A stretch of 64,000 bases of DNA from Smittia aterrima (lineage: Eukaryota > Arthropoda > Insecta > Diptera > Chironomidae), in the NCBI GenBank assembly GCA_033063855.1, contig CP093831.1, positions 11,036,001 through 11,100,000 on the forward strand, written 5' to 3'. The notes under the pieces were generated by a model. It was not told the origin of the DNA, did no database searches, and saw only the letters and a program-made list of their open reading frames with translations. The translations under genes and the position numbers were made by a program. Below, one piece after another: positions 25,701 through 37,900 of this stretch (position 1 is the first letter of the stretch; each line of letters begins with the position of its first letter).

Positions 25701-26824
25701 AATGGAGAATTGAAATCCACTGAAGTGTCTGCAAATGTGAGCACAAAAGCATTGAGAAGGTTGATTTGCATATCTCATTGCAGCCTTAACCTCCCTAACA
25801 GAACGGAAATAGATATTTACTAATTCAAAGTTTGTGATGAAAATTTAATGCTTGACATCAAATGCAAAGGCGTTGAGAATTAATCTATTCATTACCCTTC
25901 TGGGAAGTAAGACAAAGGATGAGTAGAAGGTTGAAATGAAGTATCCCGTGAACTCTAGAAAATTATAATTATTTCGTTTCCATGCATTTTAATTAGCAAG
26001 GAATTATCTGAAATGAGATCATGACTATTTTTCACTGAAATCAAAACGAAAATAATCTTAACTTGAAGCAGTTCATCAACCAACTATGATTCCTCAATTA
26101 AAATATCTGATTTCATTGATAATTTTCCGCCTTCGCTCATAATGAAACTTAAGAAGCTTTCGAAGGATATTTTTTGCCTCGTGAATCTTGTGGGCTTCCC
26201 GCGTGGTTTGCTGATCCAGGAAACGAAGCTTCGAGAACCTTTGAAAATTCAATATCGCTTCTGTGGACCTTTTTATATGCTCCACGAGGAAATCGTTATT
26301 ATTGTTGATATTTTAGAAGACGTCACAATCCTCTTTATCTTCTTTTCCATCGCGACCTTTTATGATTGAACACGCAGAAAAAAAAAACGAAAAATCCTAC
26401 AAAAGTTAAAATCTCATCACTGACACAATCAATTTGCTGTCGACCTCCCACATGACCAACATTTTAAATTGATCGAACATGATGTGAGCGCATTACTAGA
26501 TGCGAGGAAGTTTGCTTATTACTCGAAGAGTGAAAGCTCTACTCGCTTTTATTGAAGTACGAAGTAAATATTGAATTTTATTTTCTAGTTGTTTGCTAAG
26601 TGACTTTCATCGATACGACTCGCATCCTGTGATTGTCATGGTTAATGGTCGTTGAAGTGATTCTTGTAAAATCATTTTGATCAGAAAAGAAGTCTTCAAT
26701 ATTATGACTGCATCATAGCTCGCAATAAACTCACTTAAAACGAGACTTCTTTGTTTCCTGCACAATTTTTGCACAATCAACGTATTGTTCATTTTATTCA
26801 TTATTTATCAAATATTCTGACAAT
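22723..26824. other. Mostly non-coding 4 kb
   Basis: Apart from the exon-like frame at 23029-23205 I see no supported gene. Frames at 25236-25448, 25526-25771 and 26094-26369 (both strands) overlap each other and lack protein character. The region contains the 3' flank of eIF3i at its right end. Confidence 0.4.
23029..23205 (+). pseudogene. Isolated exon-like coding fragment, unrecognised
   Basis: An acceptor-like tract (…caattgtgcag) is followed by 58 open codons with strong protein character (VDRLIEIYHRRYGMLP…REQFDEILLSSCLM…) ending in TGA at 23203-23205. There is no in-frame ATG at its start and no convincing upstream exon nearby. It is either the last exon of a gene with a distant 5' end or a leftover fragment. 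Family unknown. Confidence 0.35.
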
Positions 26825-28083
26825 TTACTCAAATACCAAATCGAAATAGCTTGGGTCGAAGTATTGAACGCGCACGAAACCGTCTTCACCGCCACTTGCA
26901 TAGCTTCTGCCGTCGGGATGGAATGCCAAGCTGTTAATTGGTCCGAAATGTCCTTTAAGTCGAGCGAACTCTTCTTCGTAGACGAGATGGAAGAATCGGG
27001 AATCGAATTTGCCAGAGCGAGTTGAAGTTGTTGTGACATCCATAGCGTCTTGTCCACCTCCAAGAACGACGTGATCAAAGATTGGGCTGATAGCAGCTGA
27101 GTTAACTGGTCGTTCGGTCTTGTATGTCTTCAAGCATGAAAGAGTGTCCGCGTCAAAGAGCTTAGCCGTGGCATCTTTTGATGCTGTGACAAACATGGTT
27201 CCATCGTGATTCATTTGCATGTCTTGGATGACTCCTGCATGATCTTGAACTGAAGCGATTTCCTTGCCAGTCTAAAGAAAATTAAGAAACTTAAGAAATT
27301 TGTTATTTAGAAGAAAACTTTCTTTACTCACTCTCAAATCATACGAGGCAATAAGTCCATTGTCGTGACCAGTGATGATTGTATCATCTAAGAACCAGAG
27401 CATTGAAGTGATTTTTGAATGCTTCATGGGCAGAGAAAGAATTGCTCCTGCATCTTTCATCGACGAATCGACAACACGAGAATCAATGACGAAGAGCTCA
27501 GAATCGTGTCCCATAGCTTTGTCGGTGGAGTAAGCAACTTGATTACCCGAGAAGCTGAAGTTACAGCAACGAACTGACGAGTTTGTTGGAAGTGTCGCGA
27601 TGTTTGTTCCGGTCTCAACGCTCCAAAGTCTGAAAATATTTTCAAATATTATAAAATCAAGATCCTTTTCAGTTCTCTTACCTCAATGTCATGTCACCAC
27701 CTCCGCTAATGAATTTCGTTGAAGTCCAGTCAACATCCAAGCACCAAACAGCTCCTTGATGCCCATTGTAAGTTCCGAGTCTTTCGCCGTTCACCGAGAA
27801 CCACACATTTGGTCTGTTATCCTTCGAGCTAGTGAAGAGCAAATCTCCCTCTCGATTGTATTTGATTTGCGTGATTGAACGCTCATGTCCTTGAAGCATC
27901 AGAGGTTTCTAAAATATAAGATTTACGATTTTTCATGAAATAAATCCATGTAAACAAATTTTTTTCGGAATGTCAAAAACGTGGCGAATAATTTCACTAA
28001 AATCAATTGAAAAGAGAAAGTATTCGACCATTTCCACAAGACAAAACTATAAACCGCTGTTTATTCTTTTAATTACACACCAT
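26825..28083 (-). CDS. eIF3i: Eukaryotic translation initiation factor 3 subunit I (WD40)
   Basis: Four coding exons on the minus strand: 28083-28081 (ATG alone), 27908-27682, 27629-27332 and 27271-26825, 324 aa. The protein is a seven-bladed WD40 propeller and part of the eIF3 complex that scaffolds 43S preinitiation complexes. Conserved stretches include [20 protein letters not shown] at the start, [40 protein letters not shown], and the C-terminal blade with [20 protein letters not shown]. Length and order match animal eIF3i (also called TRIP-1). The start codon is split from the rest of the coding sequence by an intron (atg|gtgtgt). The next gene upstream is the MARK-like kinase on the same strand. 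Confidence 0.96.
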
Positions 28084-28559
28084 TTTGAGTTGTTTATTCT
28101 TCTATATCTCTTAAAAAACTAATTTTAAAACTGATGCTGAAAATTCCAGAGAATTTTTTTGAAGCGAAGATTCAGTGAAGCGAGAACTTGAAATTGTGAA
28201 GCGAAAAAAATTAATTTTTTTAATTAGACATTTTTTATTTGTTTGCAATTTGCGATTCCTAAATAAAAGAAATGAATCTTATGCATCATCTAAAACATCA
28301 TTTTAAAATTTTAAAAGATTTATTTCAAAAAGTTCTTTAAATTACATTTTATCTGTTTCTTTTTGCTGAACGATCTAATGGATCTGCATTTATGGCTCTA
28401 ATTTATCTAAAATGTAATTAAATTAATGAAAAATAAATGATGAGTTTGTTTGAAATATGAATCGTGTGTCGTGAAAAGTTCTTCTTGCTTAGTTTTTTGT
28501 TCTCGATCATTGGACCTTTATACTTTCCGACCCGAAAGTACTCAAAAGTGTCTCGATAT

Positions 28560-30643
<2,084 letters not shown>

Positions 30644-30967
30644 GTTTAAAGAGCCTATTTCATAAATATTTTTCAGAATTTTCACGCACACATACAAGAA
30701 CAAGTTTAAGCAACATTTTAAAATCATGAAAGCGCCTTTTGGTGAACTCTATTTAAACAAAGACGGATCAAAGGTCAAACATCATTGGAAAATGTCAATG
30801 ACAAAGTAAACTTAATATAAGAAGGAGAAAAGTTCGAGATTTTGAAATTGAATTGGATCGAGAAGAAATTTTCTGATGAGTTGACATCATTCACGAACAA
30901 ACAATGAAGGGACGACTCTTCGATAATATTTTTAAAAAAGGCGGAAAGACGATTCAAGTTTCTTTCT

Positions 30968-31337
30968 TCATGATTTAATGGTTTTAGTAGAATGCTCACC
31001 TTTAAACCAAAAGACATGCAAAGTAACAAAGTGTTTCGAATCTTGCTCTTTCAGTAAAAAAGTTTTTGTTGTTTTCTCTTTCTTGGAGATTTTTCTGTTG
31101 TTTTCTTCAATGGCGGCGGGTTTAAGTTTCTTGTAGGCTTTGCGTCCTGTAATATCGAAAACCTCGACGTAATTGCAGAATCTGAAGCCTCTGTTGGTCT
31201 CGTTTGATAATTTATTTCTTTTGTTGAAGATACCTGAATCAGAGAGGCGATAAAAGATAAATTAAATTCTTGATTTCTGAAGTTTGTTAATTCTTACTTT
31301 TAACTCGTTTCTTCAACTTCCTCCACCATTTAGGCAT
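30968..31337 (-). CDS. Small basic protein, unrecognised (two exons)
   Basis: Minus-strand ATG at 31337 opens a 40-bp exon (MPKWWRKLKKRVK) ending at a good donor (a|gtaagaa, 31298/31297). The acceptor at 31234-31235 joins in frame to 31233-30968, giving 101 aa ending …KTIKS-stop. The protein is highly basic with a Trp-rich start and a segment RGFRFCNYVEVFDITGRKAY. A further donor (aaag|gtgagc near 31000) could extend it into another exon. It lies just upstream of the kinase gene. I do not know its function. Confidence 0.45.
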
Positions 31338-31956
31338 TGTAGCCAATATATACTATTATTGTTAATTACAATTAAGCTTTAATTAGTTGATTTAAAGACA
31401 ATTTTTAATTAATTTCGCAATCGTTCAGATTCTCTAAGTTTGAGGTTGTGTGAAAGTCTCTACTCAAATCGAACACACGTAAAAATTAGAAAACTGAATC
31501 TTCCGTTGAGACGAATAAACAAAGCCATCTTTAATTACCTGAAAAAAAACCAGAAATATCATCGAATAGATATCTAAGCCGAACAATCGGAGAAAGACAG
31601 AAAATGTACTTTTCAATTAGATAATTTACACGTTTTCCATCCAACAAAAGAGTAACAGTCTCCATTGAATCTATAACATTTTCAAGCTTCCTCGCGTCTC
31701 TTTAAAAGGCTATTCCAAATTCTTTAGTCTCTTTCTCTGATTATAAACGAAGAAACTTCCTTGAAGCTCACAATTTGTGATGTTTGCAATTTCAGACATC
31801 TTGTAGAAAATATATCGACTGCTCAGTGGATTGAGAGAAGCTTCGCTGTAAAATTTGTTGTATAAATAAAACAAAAGCAAATTGAATCAAAATAATTTAT
31901 TTCCTTAAAAAGTCTTACAATAAAAATATTTACAAAAGAAATTTTCTGAAAAATTT

Positions 31957-32493
31957 TCAGATCTCGTTGTCGTCATATTGAATTTTTGGTCGCTTATGAT
32001 GTGGAAGAATAAAGTCGCAAGTTATGCGAACATAGGAATCTCGATCTCTTTTGACTCCTCTACAATATTTCCCGACCATGCGATTGAAACCAACTTTAAG
32101 TAAACGCTTGATCACATCCGGAGAACTATTATTCTCCTTAATCGGCGATAGCATCTTTTTTACGGGAAGTTCAAACAATATTTGGGGAACGTTATTCGTC
32201 ATTTCATCGGATCCATGTTCTCTTCTTCTTTTCACTCCTCGACGAGGTGACTTTGATGCTTCTGTAGCAGTAATTTGTTGCATAAGTGGTTCAACTTTTA
32301 CTTTTCTTGAATACGATGTCGCTGCTGCAGATTTCTCATTTTCTAATTTTTGATTTCGCTCGATTAATGATAATCTTGCTTTTGCAATAATTCCCTTAAA
32401 TGGATCAACTTTTGGTTCATTAGATTTCTTACCTTTCGAACTGGAGACTTTGGCAATCGAAGATTTCTTTGGCTTGTTTCGTTTGTTATCCAT
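31957..32493 (-). CDS. Basic, probably nuclear protein, unrecognised
   Basis: Single-exon frame of 178 aa from ATG 32493 (MDNKRNKPKKSS…) to a stop at 31957. It is Lys/Arg-rich with several bipartite nuclear-localisation-type clusters (RRGVKRRREHG, KRPKIQYDD). A more conserved-looking core lies at …QILFELPVKKMLSPIKE… and in the C-terminal block VIKRLLKVGFNRMVGKYC. An AATAAA signal follows downstream on this strand near 31890. It could be a chromatin or cell-cycle protein; that is only a guess from composition. Confidence 0.65.
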   Translation of the reverse strand: MDNKRNKPKKSSIAKVSSSKGKKSNEPKVDPFKGIIAKARLSLIERNQKLENEKSAAATSYSRKVKVEPLMQQITATEASKSPRRGVKRRREHGSDEMTNNVPQILFELPVKKMLSPIKENNSSPDVIKRLLKVGFNRMVGKYCRGVKRDRDSYVRITCDFILPHHKRPKIQYDDNEI

Positions 32494-32639
32494 AATTTTA
32501 ATTTTTATTTCACTTATTTCGATGTTAACTCAAAAACACTTGCACTCGGAATGAATTGTTTTTTGGAAAAGATTTCCTTTTTATCTCCTCACCCTGAGGA
32601 AAACATGTAAATTTTCTTTAACATTTGGAAGCTAAAAAA

Positions 32640-32649
32640 GGGAAATCCC
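32640..32649. promoter_or_regulatory. NF-kappaB-type site (gggaaatccc)
   Basis: A full match to GGGRNNYYCC lies about 360 bp upstream of the first secreted LRR gene and 150 bp upstream of the basic-protein gene on the other strand. Rel-family sites of this form drive inducible immune genes in flies. Fortuitous occurrence is possible. Confidence 0.4.
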
Positions 32650-32999
32650 GGTGATATCAGGTAGGAAAGTGCATCTAATTAGGAAAATTGAGCAGAATCA
32701 CACTTGAACACTCCGCCCACAACTTGAAAATTTATCAAACTAGGAAATTTGAGCAGAATCATAAACAAAAAACAAACAAAATATTTGTTGACGTCGGCAG
32801 AAAGGAATTACAAAATGAAATTGTCCGTGCATTCGTTTAAGATTATAAAATTGTATCTTTGTAACTTTCTCAACACAAATTATTCTTATCAAACTAATGA
32901 GATTGATAACGAATTTGATGAAGCTGCAAAACTTTTGCGAATCGAATATAAAACGACGATGTTTTTCCTTTTAATTTTCAGTTTAGGTTTTGTTCCGAA

Positions 33000-33909
33000 A
33001 TGAAGTGAGTCGACTTCAATAGCTCAGTGAATAAATAATTAATTTCTTATCATTCCCAGGCTCTTTTTCTTTGTCTGTTTGTTGATTGCAGCTGCCAATG
33101 CTGCTCAATTGCAATGTGATTACTCAGAACAAGTTCTGCCGTTCGAAATGGAAGTCTTTTACGTTTGTCAAGGAAAAATCACGACGTCGAGAACTGATTA
33201 CTTCGTTGACGGAGTTGAAGGACAGCACATTACAGGAAACGAAGGTGGAAATGTTGGTACAAACTCTGAAGTCAATATGGTTTCGTTGAAAAACACTGGA
33301 GTTACGATCCTGCCGAGAAATCTCCACTTTTGGTTCACGAACTTCATCTCCATTATGTTGGAAGATCTGCCGAACTATCCAAACTTCAAGCGTTCAGACT
33401 TCTACGATTTCAAGATGCTCACAAATTTCTACGCGAGAAATCTTCCTCTCGTCACGAATATTCCTCGCGACACTTTCTTTGACCTCGAGAAGCTCAGAGA
33501 TCTTATGCTCGATGGAATGACAAATATGGAAAACCTTCACGAAGATTTGCTGATGAAAATGTCAGGGCTTACAACTTTGTCAGTCAGAGGACCTAACAAA
33601 ATTAACCAGATCAGCCCAGGATTCTTCCGCAACCAAGGAAACAAATTGATGAGAGTCGACTTTACTGGAACAAATTTGGTTAAAATTGGATTCACAGTCT
33701 TTCTTAATCTCGTTTCACTAGACAAAGGGGTCTTTGAAACATCAGGTTGTATAAACAGAACCTACGAAGCTACGAGAGAAGATCGTTATATTGCAGGAAT
33801 GATCACAGCTGACGTTCGAACAAAATGTCAGGACATAATTTTAACAACTCAGAACGCAATTTTACGAAATGCAGTCTCATCAAGCTCCGAGGAAACTCAA
33901 TGGAAATGA
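33000..33909 (+). CDS. Secreted LRR-like protein, tandem copy 1
   Basis: Two exons: 33000-33004 (ATGAA) and 33060-33909, 284 aa. The signal peptide is MKLFFFVCLLIAAANA. The mature protein opens with a Cys pair (LQCDY…YVCQG). Degenerate leucine-rich repeats follow (LPNYPNFKRSDFYDFKML, IPRDTFFDLEKLRDLML, …ISPGFFRNQG), with a C-terminal Cys pair (SGC…TKCQD). This layout matches secreted dipteran LRR proteins with flanking cysteines, of which mosquito LRIM proteins are the studied immune members. It shares intron position, length and many residues with the next gene (34680-35553), so the two are tandem duplicates. Function in immunity is an inference. Confidence 0.85.
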
Positions 33910-34679
33910 AATTGGTTACATTTGTAAGCTGAGAAAAATAAAACAAAATTGAATGAATCTAATTTATTATTTCTTAGCTGATTTGTTACAATTTCGTTTT
34001 GCTGAAGTAGACGTTTGCTGAATTTATTAATTGGAGGAAAAGATTACAAAGTGAAATTGGTCTCATTTGAACTAATCAATGATAATGATTTTGCTTAGCT
34101 TTCAAAAACCTAGGAAAGTTTCAGAATAAACAAATCAGCCGATTCCTCGTTTGGTATCAGACATGAAGTGATCATCGGTCGATTTGAAAACTCTGGTTAT
34201 CTTGATATGATTTACGAAAAGAGCAACTCGAGAACTCTCGCTGAATTTTTGACAGTTGCAGTTCATATGCAATGTCCAGATGTCGTTTAAAGAAAGAATT
34301 TTGACTGTTTCATCCAACCTTTAATAGTTTTCATCATTTATTCATCAATATTTAATTTTATGAAACCAAAAATGGTTTGCAAAAAAAATTGAGTAAATTC
34401 GTTTCGTTTCCTATAAAATATTTTTTCTCTCAATTCATTTGATGATGTTTGTTCAATCTCTTTTGATTGCAACAATTTAATAGATTGGCATTGCAAAAAA
34501 GTAAATAAACTATTGTCGTCATCACCCTAGAAAAAGTTCGTCGTCTTTGAAGAATTTCATTGTTACACGAGAAAATCTGCTGATTATCAATCTCGGAGTT
34601 CAAAGCACTTTCATGATTTTTTTATGAATAAAAAGCTCAACTTTGTTGTTGAACCATTCAGTAAGTTGCAAGCTTCAGG

Positions 34680-35553
34680 ATGGGGTGAGTTAGAAAGCGA
34701 AAATTCTAAATTGAAAATAATAATATTTTTCATTAGTTTCCTTTGTGTGGCTCTTCTTTGCCTTTTTGCGCTCAGCGTGAACGCCGCGGTGCTTGACTGC
34801 GATTACAAGTCGACTACCTATCCTGTAGTCGAATATATTTGCGTTGCAAATATTACGATAACTCAGCAAGATCGTTTCGTTGATCAACTGAATGGAAACC
34901 ACATTGAAGGAAAGCAGAACAATGATCTCACGACCGTTGTGTTCATGCATTTGTCGATGGAGACTTTGCCAAAGAATCTTCGAACTTGGTTCATAAACTA
35001 CAGCGAGCTCGCGATTGTCGATGTTCCCAACTATCCAAGCTTGAGACGAAGTCATTTCTACGAGTTCACTCACCTCACAAGCTTTTACGCTAGAGAACTC
35101 ACAAACACCAAAGTTCTCCCTAAAGACACTTTCTGGGATCTCCCGAAATTGAAATATTTGTTCCTCGATGGAATCGTCAACTTGGAAAATCTCCACAGCG
35201 AACTGTTGGTTAACGCTCGTTCGTTGAGGATTTTCTCAGCTCGTGGGCCAAACAAAATCACTCAAATTGGTGAAGGATTTTTCCGTAATCAGTTCGAGAC
35301 ACTTGAAGAAGTTGATTTCCGTGGATCAAACTTGGTCTCGATCTCACATTCAGTTTTCGTGAACCTTCTTAATCTCCACTCCGCTCGTTTCTATAACAGT
35401 GGATGTCTCAAGGACCTCTACAAGAACAGCGCAACAATCACAACTGATGTTCGTGCTCACTGCCAAGATGTTCTTGATGGCGAGGAAAGAACCGGAGGAA
35501 TTGGAAACTTGGTTAAATCAAAATCAAGATGGTCAAATGAATCGAGCGAATGA
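34680..35553 (+). CDS. Secreted LRR-like protein, tandem copy 2
   Basis: Exons 34680-34684 (ATGGG) and 34737-35553 encode 273 aa, with signal peptide MGFLCVALLCLFALSVNA. As in copy 1, the intron falls after five coding bases and the spliced protein starts with a Cys pair (LDCDY…YICVA). Aligned landmarks include VPNYPSLRRSHFYEF, LPKDTFWDLPKLKYLFLDG, RGPNKITQIGEGFFRNQ and a final SGC…AHCQD. An ATG at 34624 also gives an open frame through the intron, but it would put a charged, poor leader before the hydrophobic segment, so I prefer the spliced start. Four potential N-glycosylation sites are visible. Confidence 0.85.
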
Positions 35554-35597
35554 AACTTTGAAATAAAATTCTAATTCTCAGTCGTCATTTTTCAAAA

Positions 35598-36309
35598 ATG
35601 ATTCAGACCAAAAATTTAATATTTTTTTTATTTTTGTTTTCGAAACCACTTGAGGCAGTTGAAAAATGCATCGACGGAGTCCTTCATAAAATTACGAGGT
35701 GAACTTTTTCAGATTTAAATGTGGCATCATCTAAAACCTTTCTATGATCACAGCGCGTCTGCCTATGTTGAATCGGACGTTCAAACAAAATCTTGTTGTG
35801 ATGGATACGAAGTTCAATATGATAACTTTCAAAAAATTTACCTTTGCAAGTCTCGCTGCTCAGAAGGATGCGGTGAAAACGCTTACTGCGAGAAGAATCT
35901 TGTTTGCTATTGCAACAAAGGACACGAAAGAGATTCAAAAGGTTTCTGTAAACCAAAGTGCAATTTAAATTGCGTGAATGGATTTTGCGATACTTCAACC
36001 TCATGCGAATGTGATCATGGATTAGAGCAAATTAATGAAACTTTCTGTGGCTTTCATCTCTTTCGTGGACTCTTCTGTAAAGAGTTTTGCGTTAATGGTA
36101 AATGTTACGACGATCAATGCTTTTGCAACGAGGGATTTACAAAGGTATCCGACCTTATCTGCACTAACGATACGATAAGAATCAATCGACGATTCAATTC
36201 AATCAATTTAGTCTCCTCTGGTCAGAATTCGAATCAATTGATGAACTGGAAGTACTTCAATCTTATTCTTGTGATAACAAATATTTTCTTCTCGCAACAA
36301 AGTTTTTAA
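35598..36309 (+). CDS. Nimrod/EGF-like secreted or membrane-tethered protein
   Basis: Exons 35598-35698 and 35754-36309 encode 218 aa. A signal peptide (KNLIFFLFLFSKPLEA) is followed by a CCxGY motif (CCDGYE, residues 48-53), the hallmark of the Nimrod family, and about three EGF/NIM-type Cys modules (CSEGCGENAYCEKNLVCYC, CNLNCVNGFC…CEC, CKEFCVNGKC…CFC). The C-terminus is hydrophobic (YFNLILVITNIFFSQQSF), suggesting a GPI signal or a short membrane anchor. Nimrod proteins act in phagocytosis and haemocyte function. The gene follows the two LRR genes by 45 bp on the same strand, supporting a shared immune-type neighbourhood. The binding target is unknown. Confidence 0.82.
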
Positions 36310-36368
36310 TTTTCATAAATCTAAATAATTTGTCTAACAATCAAAGATAAATTTTCAGAAAAACATTT

Positions 36369-36873
36369 TCAGTACTTTTTCTTTTTTTCTTCTCCAGGCA
36401 TAACTTCATATTCTTCGTATCTTGGGAAGTCGGCTCGCTGACCAGTCTCATCTTTTTTGAGAGCAGCGTGATCCATTGGCTTTGCATTCTTATCTGCAAG
36501 TGCTGCTGCATTTTTCTTTTTCAATTGCATAATCGCCAAGTTCTTCATGAGTTCCTGTGGCGTTGGTGGTTCCTTTCTAAAATTTAAAACGTAAATTATT
36601 TCGGTTTCGCCTAAGAATTAATTATTTTCACCTTCGTCCTCTCAACCATGAAGCCCACTCAGCTGCCATTTCCTGTTCGTGATTCTCCTTCTCTGGAGGC
36701 TCAAACCATCTTGCTTTCTTAGCTCTACCATTCGCCGGATCAGCAGGAATTTCAAAGAATTTGTTACCAAAGTAGTCTTCACCTTTTAGTGTTCCCTTCC
36801 ACTGTCTTGGACGAAACGAGTTGATAAAGGTTTGAAAGAGAATCTTCATGAGCGGTCTTCCGTTCGATGCCAT
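36369..36873 (-). CDS. NDUFAF2: NADH dehydrogenase complex I assembly factor 2 (mimitin, B17.2-like)
   Basis: Exons 36873-36632 and 36576-36369, 149 aa. Conserved family features: RQWKGTLKGEDYFGNKFFE, then RAKKARWFEPPEKENHEQEM and AEWASWLRGRRKEPPTPQEL, which match the NDUFA12/NDUFAF2 (B17.2) domain. The extended Lys-rich C-terminus and EEW/WL(R)GRR region favour the assembly factor NDUFAF2 over the structural subunit NDUFA12. The product acts in the mitochondrial matrix during late complex I assembly. No problems in frame or splice sites. Confidence 0.9.
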
Positions 36874-37502
36874 GTCGAGTGAAGCTTTTAATTCAAAGTT
36901 TAAAAAATATTTCGTTTGTTTACAAAGTTTTGTGATTGTGTGCGTAGGGACACGAAACTCTTTTTAAAAAATTTAAATTTCAGCGCAAAATTCAATCAAA
37001 TAATAATAGAGTAAGAACAAACAAGGACAGCCTATTTTTTACAGAAAGCTTTCCGTCCTCGACGCAGTTCACATTAAAAAATCATTGAAATAAAAATCAT
37101 TAAGTTTAAATTTGACGGCAAACTTTTCCGAGAAATCAAATTTTTGTTTATTCCGAATAAATTGTTCGAAAATAAATAGTCTTTCTTGAAATTTACGAGT
37201 GCGACTCGGGCCAATTTGATATCAGTCCTGATGTTCATAGACGTTCTTGGCTATAAACACGGAAGTGAAGCTCAAAATTATACTAACTAAAATGAATAAT
37301 GAACGAGCGATCAAATTGCCGATCTTGAGGTCGCGTTTTCTTTAACTCAAATTTAAAACAAAATTGGCGTAACTAAATATAAAGAGCTTTTCAGCATGAG
37401 ATAATCCAAATGAGTTTAAATTTATGAAGCCATTAATCAAAGAACACGGAGCTCTTAAAACATTTTCTCACCGTTTAAGTTGAGAGCCTACAACTGAATT
37501 GT
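36874..37502. other. Intergenic
   Basis: AT-rich sequence between NDUFAF2 and the LRR fragment. No gene or repeat recognised. Confidence 0.4.
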
Positions 37503-37860
37503 ATGTATCAATTAATTGGAGTGACGAAAATATGCAAAGTGGTGACACTCAAAGTCCTTGAAAACGATGTTGCAGTCATTTCAGTTTCGGGAGCTTTCAC
37601 ATCAGAGATTAAAACAAACGACGATGTCAAATGGTTTTTTATACATCAAGACAATGAGGATTCTTTAAAACCTTGCATCGTTTCAATGTCCAAGGCAAAT
37701 TAGTTAACTGAATCAATCGCGAAGTTTTTACAAACTGCAAGACAGTGGCTACAGTGGCTATCCTCAGGATAGTATCCTGACTTCTTTGACGACTTTTCCA
37801 GAAGATCTTTTTGAGGATTTAATCGAATTAAAACTTCTTCATTAAAAATAGAAACAGAAG
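37503..37860 (+). pseudogene. Inverted, decayed fragment of the APL1-like LRR gene
   Basis: The + strand carries a short frame (…KVVTLKVLENDVAVISVSG…EIKTNDDVKW…) that matches the N-terminal part of the minus-strand LRR locus at 37901-39445. Further on, broken pieces corresponding to its first LRRs appear (TTFPEDLFEDLIELKLLH) with intervening stops at about 37701 and 37770. No signal-peptide exon is visible. It is a partial inverted duplicate that has decayed. Confidence 0.75.
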
Positions 37861-37900
37861 AACAATAAACTCAGAAATAAACAAAGTTATCGAAACAAAA

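Noticed and set aside
26094..26369. Overlapping 63- and 75-codon ORFs on opposite strands
   Set aside because: No protein character beyond hydrophobic runs from T-rich sequence; no promoter or splice context.
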